A DNA stretch of 64,000 bases, from NCBI GenBank assembly GCA_949128115.1, contig OX421961.1, positions 126,297,050-126,361,049 on the forward strand, written 5' to 3'. How positions within the stretch are numbered: position 1 is the stretch's first letter; each line of letters opens with the position of its first letter. The DNA is from Anaspis maculata (lineage: Eukaryota; Arthropoda; Insecta; Coleoptera; Scraptiidae). A program made the translations under genes and the position numbers. The notes under the pieces are model-generated. The model had not been told where the DNA came from, ran no database searches, and was given only the letters and a program-made list of their open reading frames with translations. This document shows positions 1 to 10,096 of the stretch, piece by piece.

Positions 1-256
1 TTTAATGGTACTATAGGAACAGGAACTTGAGTAATATGGTTCATGAATAATACAATGATCAGATTTTTGAAGCCAAAATAAACAGAGATCATGAAAATCA
101 AATTTAAATTGAACCTGAAAAAGAGACTGTTGATGAATAAAGAAAAAAGAAGACATTATTGCTTTAAATACTCAGAGCTCTAATGGAGCACCATGGTCAC
201 CGGTGGCGTTGGCTAGAAGAACTTAAGCTTCTAGTTAGCTTATATCTCAATCAATT

Positions 257-262
257 TTTATT
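257..262 (-). promoter_or_regulatory. Candidate polyadenylation signal of the KIX gene
   Basis: Read on the minus strand this is AATAAA, about 200 bases beyond the TAA at 459-461. Its position fits a 3' UTR end and supports 459 being the true end of the coding region rather than an intron read-through. AATAAA is common in AT-rich DNA, so the call depends on context. Confidence 0.4.
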
Positions 263-458
263 GGTGAAATTGACTAGGTACATAACTCTCAAGTACCTAC
301 AAGTCTAATCTAACAAAAATGAAACATCGAGTGAAACATGTATCCAACAATAAAACAAAAATGTACAAACAAGCGTTTTTAGTACCTATGTCAAAGTGCG
401 AGCAAGTTTCCTTGATCATGGTCCGAGCGGATTAGGTTCTTGGATCTAACTGGTTGCA

Positions 459-793
459 TTACCAACTGAAGAATTCCTTGTACTTCTGTCTCTTCTTGTT
501 CACCTCTACTTGGATGCGGTGAAGACTCTGAGCCATTACCTGGTAATAGTCGGCTCTCGAAGAGGACACCTCGTAAAAATACTTTTCTTGTCGCTGCACG
601 CCATCTCGTATGTATTCCACGACTAAGTCGCTCACAGCTCGCCTGTTCAAGGGAACCATCCGGATAAGCGATACCGCAGTCTCGTACACCTGCTGGTCGC
701 GTTCACTCTTGAACGTGGATTGATGCCATTCCTTCGCTTTTTCGGCTGGCAAGGCTAGCAGTTGGACGGCTGCTGGTAAAGACTCAAACGCAG
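459..793 (-). CDS. Terminal exon of a CBP/p300-like gene: KIX domain
   Basis: This is the last exon of a minus-strand gene, about 110 residues ending in TAA. The final ~90 residues match a KIX domain, the three-helix module by which CBP/p300 coactivators bind activators such as CREB and MLL. Visible landmarks are KEWHQS (CBP has a GWHEH-type start), the middle helix VVEYIRDGVQRQE, and SSRADYYQ...HRIQVEVNKKRQKY, matching NSRDEYYHLLAEKIYKIQKE of CBP. The position equivalent to CBP Tyr658, a phospho-CREB contact recalled from the published structure, is His here. The exon starts at a TTTCAG acceptor (794-796). The phase joins exactly to the upstream exon: T from that exon plus CT makes Ser. The protein stops about six residues after KIX, so bromodomain, acetyltransferase, ZZ and TAZ2 regions are absent. 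It is either a truncated paralogue or a degenerating copy. Clean reading frame and splice sites favour a functional gene. Confidence 0.8.
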
Positions 794-885
794 CTGAAAG
801 TTCATCAAAATGTATACCCAGAGACCTAGAGCGGTCTTGTTCAGTGTGAATAATTTGATCGAGTGATCAACGTCTATCAACTTAC
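794..885 (-). other. Short intron between TAZ1-like and KIX exons
   Basis: The minus strand has a GTAAGT donor at 885 and a TTTCAG acceptor at 794. The 92-base interval interrupts both flanking frames, and its phase 1 is conserved across the junction. An unspliced retrocopy would lack this intron, so the locus is not a processed pseudogene. Confidence 0.7.
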
Positions 886-1125
886 ATTTCGGAATGTTGT
901 TGTTCTCTTCGTTTTGCTCCAATGGCGAACAAAATTGACACTCCGACACCGACGTGGTGAAGTGTGTGCAGTGGCTTGCGGCCTGGCTCCAAAAGGTGCA
1001 CTGGGGGACGGAACAGCTCTCGTTGAAGTCGCGGCTGGCCAACTTGAACTCCCAATGTTGCCAGCTGTGCAAGCGCAGGAGCGACACCAGCTGCTTCTTC
1101 GTCACCTTGCGCTTCTTTGGTTTTG
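886..1125 (-). CDS. Internal exon of a CBP/p300-like gene: remodelled TAZ1-like module
   Basis: This 80-codon exon uses GC-ending codons, unlike its AT-rich surroundings. It begins after a TTATTGTCTAG acceptor. The frame opens KPKKRKVTKKQLVSLLRLHS, which parallels the start of the CBP TAZ1 zinc finger (KRKLIQQQLVLLLHAHKC). The CNLPHC pair is kept as CSVPQC, the next helix as SHCTHF, and the final DCPVC as ECQFC. The first His/Cys ligands (now R and W), the NHMTHC cysteine (now F) and a ~25-residue segment holding other ligands are lost. TAZ1 normally binds three zinc ions through HCCC sites and contacts HIF, CITED and STAT activators, so this copy cannot bind zinc in the usual way. The opening PKKRKV string equals the classical basic nuclear-import signal. 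Upstream exons must exist at higher coordinates but I could not find them. Confidence 0.75.
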
Positions 1126-1691
1126 CTAGACAATAATGGGAACAACATAGTCAGAAATGTACCGGAATGCACTCAAATCAAGTTTTCTCCAGATGCTTTC
1201 AAATCAATAACCTCCCATGAGTCCTACGCCACTGGCTGGATTCTTTCAAAATTCCTCCAGTACATCTACGTGAATAAGTTCGACAACCAGATTATATTGA
1301 ATTCAAGCCAATTGTGTCGAAACATTCTTGAGCTTGTCAAACTCTGCTGAATTGTGTGAGTTTTCGTCATTTTTTGATGAGATCTATTCAGTCATTTTTT
1401 GACTCACAACCACTATGGTAATTGATTCATAACATACCTAGTACGAGGTCGGAAGTGACCCCTTGCCGACCTCCCGAGAAAGTGAAGAAATGGTAGCTTT
1501 TGAAGGGAAATTTTAAAATATGCATCCAACCAAACAATAAGTGTGTTGATCAGTATTTCCTGAACCACGCTTCAGCAAAATTAATCGGCCTATCTGGAAG
1601 TTATGACAAAAAGTTATTTTTCAGATTTCAACTTTTGAACGCCTGTAATCCTGCAAGCTCGCCTGCAAGCTGAGTACATGGTTTTGAGTAA

Positions 1692-1826
1692 AATAGTATA
1701 CTCTCGACGGTAACTACATCATTCCAGCTTCGGGCTATAGAGCCTCCAGGCCTCCTGCCTGGAGGCTCTCTATATGGTCTCAGCAGTAATGATGTATTTC
1801 CCGTCTCGGTATGTAATATACTATTT
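1692..1826. repeat. Small inverted-repeat element (MITE-like)
   Basis: The outer arms AATAGTATA and TATACTATT, and the inner pair ACTACATCATT and AATGATGT, form a long hairpin. A perfect inner stem GAGCCTCCAGG/CCTGGAGGCTC sits at about 1740-1768. There is no coding content. Length and palindromic layout suit a non-autonomous DNA transposon. Confidence 0.6.
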
Positions 1827-2520
1827 CATATCACCAAAGAAACACTTTGTGTTATTAATTACCGCCAGGACTGACATAGGAAAGCGAGTTAACATTCGAT
1901 ACATTGATTTTAGCGTATAGGAGATCAATCACTCTTGAATCAATCTGTATAGGTACTTACACCGCATTATGGAAGTCATTCGGAGATGTTGCAATATCAC
2001 ATAAAATTCCATTGCAGCTGTATGAACTTGTTGGAGTAGGTGGCGTCAAGAAATTTTGTTTATCAAATTTTGATTTGCTTGGGTGTGCACCTATTCCAAA
2101 CTAAATTTTCCAGGCCAAGAAAAAACATAAACAAGGCAGAAAAAATTTCAGCAGAAACTATAAGAACAGCCAGTGATGATAAAACACCGAACTTACTGAG
2201 TAGATAAAGCAAGAAAAAATGTCAAGTTTCTTCAACCAGTGTCTAGTAAATCATTGAATGCGCGTGAGAGTTTTTGGGTTTACTTGACATTTGGTGTATT
2301 TCAGCGCACTCTCTCCACCAAAAGTGTCTTGAAATTTTAACTTGTTGCGGAATTTGACAAGAAATTGTGGTTTTCAACAAAAAAATTGTGCCGCCTGCTG
2401 CTATAGAACTGCGGAGCCAAGAATGAACCACAAACGCTTTGAGATAAAACAGATAAAAAATTTAGATTTTTCAAAGAAGAATGAGAACATCTGAAACCAG
2501 ATAACCAGATAGAGATAAAA
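1827..2520. other. No gene seen
   Basis: AT-rich DNA with only short, low-complexity open frames. There is no recognisable domain, RNA gene or repeat with a partner in this window. Confidence 0.5.
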
Positions 2521-4593
2521 ATAGTCCGGATGCTAGTTGAAAGTACCTTGCATTTTTTGATGAGAAGATGCCACTCGATGGAAATGTTCTTTGTATCGTA
2601 CTCTTCCGATCCAGAGAAGTAGCCATCAGCGCCATCCATGCCGGCGGCGTATACAGGGTGATACAGAAAAAAAAAAGTTGGAAAATTAAATTTAATTAAC
2701 CGAAACATATGGAGACGTGTAACTCACCGCATACATCAACTATTTCATGCTTATGAAGCCACAGCAAACGGTTTTTGATTACCTTGAGCCGTCTTTGAAA
2801 TGCAGGGGAAAACCAGAGAAAAAACAAGAACACTCTATTTTCCATAAATAAGTGATTCTTCAAGATATTGATACAATACTTGGTATTTATACAAAAAGTA
2901 ATGTTAGAAATGATATGAGCTGGGTAGCCAATTTCCAAACCAACTATTTCCAGGAATACGATTGTCAACTTTTTTCCCTCTTGAGCACCATCTTGAATCT
3001 GCCCCGTGAGGCATCGTTGAAAAAGTGATTGGTTATTATAATAATGGTAACATGAATTATTGCATCGCAAAAACAACCTCTTCATCGTAATTTAGTGACC
3101 TCTTCGGCGGGAAAGAATTGTCATTCACGTATTTTTTGTCTCTTCAAAGCTTTTGTGCCCATGATGGCATTTGCAACATCTGGAATGGTGAAATATGTTA
3201 CGCATTATGAACCTTGATGTACTTTGAGGTAGCCTACCAAGTTTCATCATCATCAATTGAGAGGTTTGTTCTTAAAAGCTGTTTGAACAAAATTTGTGTC
3301 GTTTTTTTTTATGAAAAATACAAAATATTGGGTCTCTCACCCATACTTGATCCCTCACTGAGGATAGCCTGGAACCGAAATTCTCCGAATTTTTTATGAT
3401 AATGGTTCAGTGGGAAGTGCTCTTCAATGTTTAGTTGTCAAAAATTGCATAGTTGCATTCAAATTCCAGACAGAGAGCGACAAAGAAGTTCATGCAGTGA
3501 AAAAAGACATAAATTACAGTCGAGTAAAAAAATTAGTCCAGAGCTAGACTGAAAGCTGTCTGGAGACCTTGCTTTCTATAACATAAATGTGCAATTTGGT
3601 ACACTGTTAGAGCTTGTTAGTAATGTTTCAAGCCTTCCACCAACGCTTGAGAGTCTTATAGAACTTGTGTATTGAGGAAAGCCTATCTAAAAGGGACATT
3701 TCCGGGATTTCTCCGTTGCATTGGAAGTTGTGTCTTTTTTTCACTGCATGAACTTCTTTGTCGCTTTCTGTCTGGAATCTGAACGCAACTGTGCAGATTT
3801 TGACAGCTACCATCGAAGAGCAGTTCTCAGTGAACCATTAGCATGAAAATTTTGGAGACTTTCGGTTCCAGACTTTCCTCAACAAGGGATCAAATAAGGG
3901 TGAAAGATCCAATATTTTGCATTTTCCATAAGAAAAATTGAACAAATTTTGTTCAAACAGCTTTTAAGAACAAACCTTTCAATTGATGATTGCAAAACTT
4001 GGTAGGCTACCTCAAAGTACATCAAGGTTCATAGTGCGTAGCATATTTCACCATTCCAGATGTTGCAAATACCATCATGGGCACTAAAGCTTTGAAGAGC
4101 CAGAAAATACGTGAATGGGAATTCTTTCCCGCCGAAGAGGTCACTAAATTATGATGAGGAGGTTGTTTTTACGATGCAATGATTACATATTACCATTGTT
4201 ATCAATCCTTGGTCTCGATTGGTTCCAATTATTATAACCAATCACTTTTTCAATGATGCCTCACAGGGCAAATCCAAGATGGTGCTCAAGAGGAAAAAAA
4301 AGTTGACAATCGTATTTCTGGAAATAGTTGGCTTAGGAATGGGCTACCCAGCTCATATTATTTCCAACATTGATTTTGGTAGAAATACCAAGTATTGTGT
4401 CAATATCTCTAAGAATCACTTATTTTTGGAAAAAATAGTGTTTTTTGTTTTGTTTTTCCCCTAGATTTCAAAGACGATTCACGGTAATCAAGAACGGTTT
4501 GCTGTGACTTTATGAGCATAAAACAGTTGATGTATGTGGTAATTTATAGTATTTATACACGTCTCCACATACTTCGGTTATTTGAAATTAGTG
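2521..4593. mobile_element. Large foldback element, left arm and part of right arm
   Basis: The sequence from about 2521 reads back as its own reverse complement after a centre near 3610. For example GGTCACTAAATTATGATGAGG (4140) answers the same bases inverted at about 3075-3100, and the 3420-3520 segment is answered at 3715-3800. The arm contains GCCGGCGGCGTATACAGGG. The right arm stops abruptly at 4593 and resumes at 17568. Open frames in the arms are mirror shadows. The element resembles those at 30267-31708 and 49610-51054, which share the GTATACAGGGTGA and CCGGCGGC blocks. Confidence 0.75.
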
Positions 4594-5504
4594 TTGCCGT
4601 CTAGACAAGACAAGACAAGAGTTGCCCTACTCTTGTCTTGTCTAGAAATATCAAGACTATTTCAAAATTTCAAGACAAGACTCTAACTCTTGATGAAAAT
4701 TTTTCAAGAGTCTAGATAGACTCTTGAAATAAAATTACTATAAAACCCTCCCTTCCAATAAAAAATACGTGACAGAAATATGAACCATCTTTCAGCAAGA
4801 AAAACAGAGAATCTTTGAGGAGCAAGGGGCGAATAGAGACTTCGTTCCAATAAAATATTCTATTTGGGTATACTCACGTTCAAATTTTAGAACAAAGACC
4901 CACTTTTATTGACACTGAAAGAATACTGACAACTTTCGCATTTTTTTGAAGGAACTGACCAAATGTTGAAGATATGATGAGACACTACCTCCTGGACATC
5001 GATAATTTCGCAGTCTTAACTTTTTAAACTAGACCTGGACATCTGATTTGACACTGGCATTTCGATAAAAATTATTTTGATAGAACATCTGACACACCGT
5101 AACCTAGTTACGTATCATTAGGGTAGGCCCAGCCGCACGCCCGGCAAACCCGCCGTCTCCCGGTGTTTTTCGAGATTCTAGGCCCAAACGACTGCCCAAA
5201 TGCGGAACCATCCTTTATCATTTGTGTGAATGCTGGAAGAAAAGGTTGCCACCGCCACTCCTAACCTGCTAGTAGACGTATTTCTGCGAAGGGGTCTTTT
5301 ATAAAATGACAAAAAACGATTTTATTGCCGTAGGTTGATGTCTGAGTGAATACAGTCAACTACTGTTCAGTTGAAAGAGTTTGAAAAAAATCTGGCACCG
5401 CGAAGGAAATAAAAACTTAGCTTACCGCAGTCTATCGGCTCAAATCGACTGAATAAGCAAGCCAAGAACAGTACCAGGTTGCCACATGAACGCACAGTGG
5501 TCCA

Positions 5505-5917
5505 GAATTCAGAAAATCTGGCCAAAAATCTGAAAATCATCTAATTTGTTCAGAACAGAATCGTGAATACAGAAAAAATCATCAAAAAAATCTCATTGGA
5601 AAATGGGGTAATTTTGAGGGGGCTAAATTCAAAAAAAAATCAAAAAATTCCGAAACTCATGGAACTAGTTCATAATTGAGTCGTGATTACAGAAAAAAAA
5701 TTAAAAAAAATCTTATTGCAAAATGGGGTTGATTTTGAAGGGGTTAAAGTGAAAATAAATTCGAAAAAATCTGAAACTCATGACACTGGTCCACAATAAA
5801 GTTGTGATTACAGAAAAAATTATTAAAAAAATCTCATTGCAAAATGGGGTTGATTTTGAGGGGGTTCAAATCGAAATAAATTAGAGAAATTCTGAAACTT
5901 TTGAAGCTAGTCCATAA
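5505..5917. repeat. Degenerate ~120 bp tandem array, left part
   Basis: Units repeat the blocks CTCATTGCAAAATGGGG, TTGATTTTGAGGGGGTT, GAAATCGAAATAAATT and GAAACTCATGG..CTAGTCCA at about 120-base spacing. Three units lie here. The array is cut by the LTR element at 5917/11870. Confidence 0.65.
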
Positions 5918-7690
5918 TGTGGCAGAACGGCTTAGAATGATAAAATAAAGGGGAATGAAATATTTGGGAATAAAATTAGATTTACGGGCGATATAGGAAA
6001 GGAAAGAAATTGGGTTGAGGAATGCGAAATATATCGATTTTTGCCGGCCAGCATCGGAACCGGATGCAGGCAAAAGGCATTGACGTTTGTAGGCCAGAGG
6101 GTTGTGACGGGAGACGGGGTGTGGGGAAATAAGAGAGGTCCAAGAACAGGAGCGGGGAGATGGGATTCGAGTGGTAAGAGTCGAGCACGACGGGTGTATT
6201 TTGCGGGAAGATAACTAATATTTTTGAAGAAGAATAAATTAAGAAAAGTGCTAAAACACTGTGATAGATTTGTAGTAAATCAGTGACGTGGAAGGAAAAC
6301 CTTAAGGCAAGTCTGATTTCTATTGTAATCGAATGCGAATGGTTTAAATAAGGTTGAAGTAATTGTTTTGGTTTAAAAAAATGATAGTAGGTTTTGTTTG
6401 ATCTTTTGAACAGCCATGATAAGCGTCAAGCCGATTTGAATTCTTTGTAATTGCTCTGAGCTTTTAAAATGCGGCCCCTTGTTTTCAGATAACTACCTTC
6501 CAGATGCAAGAAAAAGGGTGAAACCTCAGCAACCCTTTTAAGAGATTTGGCTTCCGACAGAGCATGATTTTGTAGACTCTATTAGCTGAGACAAGCACTA
6601 GCAGTATTTATGCAAATCAAATCTGGGCAAAATCTTGATTACGCGTTATGTTCCCTCATAGAATAAGATATGTAACCCTTTCGCGCGACAAAGAATTTAA
6701 AGGCATGAGGCCGAGTTTCCAAAGAGAAACCCCTTGAGTAATGCTAAGAAAATTCAGTGTCGTTTCGAAGCACTTCAAGATAAAAATGAACGTGACATAA
6801 AATTTTGCAGGCTAATTAATTAGAGGCTCATTGCGATGACTTGTACTCCGTATTGTAAATTTGTGTAATGGTATTGAACCTGTATGAAACCGAGCTGCTG
6901 GATAAGTCTTCAAATTATAAACTATAGCACCAGCTGGATATAAAATCTATGGAATGTCAACACTCAAATTTTATGTAAATTATTTGATAAATAATTGAAA
7001 AAAATGGCTATAAATTCGAAAGATCAAGACAAGACTCAGTGAACAACAATCTCTCTCTAAGTACAATGAAACAGTAAAGATTTCTTCTCGTGCCAGGGTG
7101 AATGGGCGAAAGGGAAGAAAGGGTTGAAACGAAAACTGGAAAAAGGATAAATGAATTAGGCAGGGAATTAAACTCAAGTGTACTAGGAAATGGATTCACC
7201 CATAATTCTGAAAATTAGGAAGAATGAGAACGGAATTAATTTGCAAGGGTTGAACAAATTCGTCGTAGGATTGCACACGGTATTAGGATGTACTTTTCTT
7301 TCAGAAACCGAATGTAAATCTCGATGTAAACTAATCCAATTCCTAACGCTAGCTGAATGCCAGCACGTCAGGAAATTATGAAATGAATAATTAAGGGTAA
7401 TTTAATTAAGTTGGCGATGATTGATTAATTTGTAATAAAATTGAGGTGTGGTTAAATGACTTTGTTTATTCTTTCAATATTTATTCAATTCATTCCCTTT
7501 AAGAAGAACGTGAGGTTACTACTAGAGTAGGCTTGAGGTATTAGCACGACGTGAAGCTGAGGTAGATGTAATCGGGTTAAATAACTTAGGTAAAGGTAAA
7601 ATAAAATCTACGGCACAACGAAATACGACTTAGGGTAATTAGACGCATCACAGCTTAATTAATTTAATGTAGAGAAGGAGATTTGTTACA
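5918..7690 (+). repeat. 5' LTR
   Basis: A direct repeat identical in length to 10097-11869, starting TGTGG and ending TTACA. It presumably holds the promoter and polyadenylation signals. Short open frames inside occur identically in both LTRs and are not genes. Confidence 0.93.
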
Positions 7691-7692
7691 AG

Positions 7693-7715
7693 TGGTGTTC
7701 CGTGACCAGGATTAG
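7693..7715 (+). other. Primer-binding site of the LTR element
   Basis: TGGTGTTCCGTGACCAGGAT starts two bases after the 5' LTR. TGG complements a tRNA CCA end, and the following bases resemble the complement of a tRNA acceptor stem and T-arm. The tRNA species was not identified. Confidence 0.6.
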
Positions 7716-8823
7716 AGGTAATTAGAAGTAATGATTGGATAAATAATTGGGAAATGAACAAAGGTAAATAGGCTAGAAAAATCAAAACACGCGCATATAT
7801 AGAAAAGGACCGAGAGTCGGTGGAATTTCGCCAAGGGTGTTTATAATAGTACTGGGCGTGGGCGAACAGATGTGGTAAGGGTCGTTCCGGTAGCAGGTAG
7901 CAAGATGTGGGTCGAAAAATACACAACGGAGTGACAAAAGCTCACTTCAAACTACGACTATAATTTGCATAGGGTAAATTTTCAAACTAAATAAGCCATT
8001 TAAATACGATGGACCACGGTGCTGAAATTTCACAAATCAGGGAATAAATCGGGGTAGGAAAATTGAAGCGTAGCAGATGTATTCGTGAAATAAAAATACA
8101 GAGTAGCTGATCAAATTATGAGAGCTGAAGAGAATTAAAGGGACAAACCGAGTGAAAGGAAATAATCGAAGAAATAAGATTTGAGGAAACACCCCAAGAA
8201 ATTGATAAAAAAATATTAGAACATCTATCGTTTAAACCGAGGCCTAAACACACAATCGTAATCTATGAGGTGTACCGCCAGAAATTGACAAGAAAAATCA
8301 GGAAGTTTATGGCTAATAGTGTAAATGCGAAATAATTTCGGGACACAAATTAAAGATAATCCAAAAGCGTGAAGGGCGGTAGGTAGCAGGCCTGTTGCCT
8401 GTTGAGGGGTGACCTAATGGGAAACGTAAACTAGAGCGGACGGCACATTCCATTCGCCACACACATGTGACTTTTGAAACCTGAGGATTTAAACTAAAAC
8501 GCAGCGAAACAAACTTGGCGAGCGAAAAGCGACCTAAAAATTTAAAATGCGAAGTCGGATTAAAAGGGTTAAATGATTTTTTTAATCTGGGGGGCAGCGA
8601 TAAATTGATTCCACAATAAACTAGAGAGATGATGCGGGAAAGCATATTGTACTTAAAGAGAAATGTTGACTTGAGAGATTTTAAATTAATGAGTTATTAA
8701 TTAAACAAAATGTAATTGTAGCTGCAACAAAACAGTAATTAGTTAAAAAAAAAAAAAAAAACTAATCACTATTTGTTTTCTTTCGAAACGAAATTAATTC
8801 GGCGAGCCGAAATTGAACAAAGG
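7716..8823 (+). other. Untranslated leader of the LTR element
   Basis: About 1.1 kb between the primer-binding site and the gag-like ATG, with no supported gene. A run of about 17 A residues lies at 8745-8761. Minus-strand open frames here are shadows. Confidence 0.5.
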
Positions 8824-9633
8824 ATGTCCCAGGAACTACCTACGGAGGATGCACCACTTGAGCCGGGCCTGCAGCATAACAATGCAGACCCGACGACAGG
8901 AAAGCAAAGGGTTGACGACAGGGCCGGAGTCAGTACAATGGCGGCGGATTCGAGTGAAATTGCGGCGATTCTTTTGGAACTGTTACGACGGGCAGCGCAC
9001 ACAAATCAACCACCAAAATTTCCCAAATTTCACGCGGACGACCGTCAAATTCCACTGGTTTTTCTCTCAAAACTGGTGCGATATTTTGAAAACCAAGGTA
9101 TCAAAGAAGACGATAGAAAACTGAAAATCTCTCTCGAAGCGATGCAGGGAGCACCGAGACGATGGGCGAACATATTTTTCCACGAGTGGAAAACGTACAG
9201 CGACTTCCGTAGCCAGTTTATTTCTCGTTATTGGCCGGAAAGCAAGCAACGAGGAATTCGGAAGCAGATTCGAGATGGCGTATATGATTCCAAAAATGGC
9301 GATAATCTTTTCGACTATTTTGCAAAAATGGTTGAACTAGCAAGTTTTCTGACGACGTCAATTCCGGAAAAGTCGCTCGTGCAGGAATTGAGATATCACT
9401 TCCCAGTAAACATCCAACAGCTATGGATTGTAAGTGGGTGCGAATCCATATCGAAAACTGGAGCCTTACTACAGAAGTTAGAAGATGCTGTTCAAAATTC
9501 AAGAGATGTCATAATATCGGAAGTTGAACCACGGAGGGAGCCAACGAATTTCGATAGTTCGGACGACTCTATTTCTTCAGAACCACCTAGGAAGCGACGT
9601 CGACGACGTGGACGGACTCTCGCGAGGATCTAA
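8824..9633 (+). CDS. Gag-like structural protein of the LTR retrotransposon
   Basis: 269 residues from the ATG at 8824; the frame is open slightly further upstream but without an ATG. After an acidic, polar N-terminus, the region from FPKFHADD through FLSKLVRYFE, ISLEAMQGAPRRWA and WKTYSDFRSQFISRYW has the layout of the retrotransposon gag capsid domain: an F.L..YF helix, then a W..F...F..RYW motif. The C-terminus ends in a basic run RKRRRRRGR, which could bind RNA in place of the missing CCHC zinc knuckle. It would form the particle that packages element RNA. No pol frame follows before the 3' LTR. The intact frame and near-identical LTRs indicate a recent copy. Assignment to gag rests on position and motif pattern, not on a database match. 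Confidence 0.75.
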   Translation: MSQELPTEDAPLEPGLQHNNADPTTGKQRVDDRAGVSTMAADSSEIAAILLELLRRAAHTNQPPKFPKFHADDRQIPLVFLSKLVRYFENQGIKEDDRKLKISLEAMQGAPRRWANIFFHEWKTYSDFRSQFISRYWPESKQRGIRKQIRDGVYDSKNGDNLFDYFAKMVELASFLTTSIPEKSLVQELRYHFPVNIQQLWIVSGCESISKTGALLQKLEDAVQNSRDVIISEVEPRREPTNFDSSDDSISSEPPRKRRRRRGRTLARI

Positions 9634-10080
9634 CTGGAAGTGGTACATGGATCGAGGACACCAGATCCAATTCACGTAAAGTTATGTTAATTAAATTTTA
9701 TTAGACAATGGAACTTAGCGTCGTTGAATTTCAGATAAATCCTGGGGACTAGTGAGACTCGGGACAACTCAGATCAACGTGGACAACTGAGAAGAATTCC
9801 GCCTAGAGGATCGAAGACACTGCGGAAATGAAGACTCAAGGAAAATTCGCGTAGCTTTAAATTTATTGCCTAGGGGTTTTATGTCTTATAGACTTTCCTC
9901 TCTGCAGGGGTTTCCCACTTAAGTAACTGGGGTTTTACTCTGCAGGCCAAAGCAAAAGGCTGTTCTTGTTTATAACTATAATCTGAAAATTTGTATGTTA
10001 ATCTGTTCAATTTAAATTTAACGAAGTAGCCTAGAATAAGGGACGCGAGTGAACTTTTGGTTAGATAGCTCTAGACTAAA
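9634..10080 (+). other. 3' non-coding interior of the LTR element
   Basis: Lies between the gag stop and the polypurine tract, with no open frame of note. This is where pol would start in a full element. Confidence 0.5.
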
Positions 10081-10083
10081 AGT

Positions 10084-10096
10084 TCAGGGGGGCCTC
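10084..10096 (+). other. Polypurine-tract-like site
   Basis: TCAGGGGGGCCTC directly abuts the TG of the 3' LTR, the expected position for the plus-strand primer of reverse transcription. The tract is short and not fully purine. Confidence 0.45.

Noticed and set aside
863..1172. Three other overlapping frames across the TAZ1-like exon
   Set aside because: The frame with TAZ1 similarity, good codon use and phase-matched splice sites explains the region; the rest are shadows.
1117..1350. 77-codon plus-strand frame next to the TAZ1-like exon
   Set aside because: It looks somewhat protein-like but has no recognised domain, clear splice sites or codon bias, and its start overlaps the opposite-strand exon.
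5105..5180. GC-rich segment resembling a tRNA
   Set aside because: No cloverleaf pairing or B-box could be traced.
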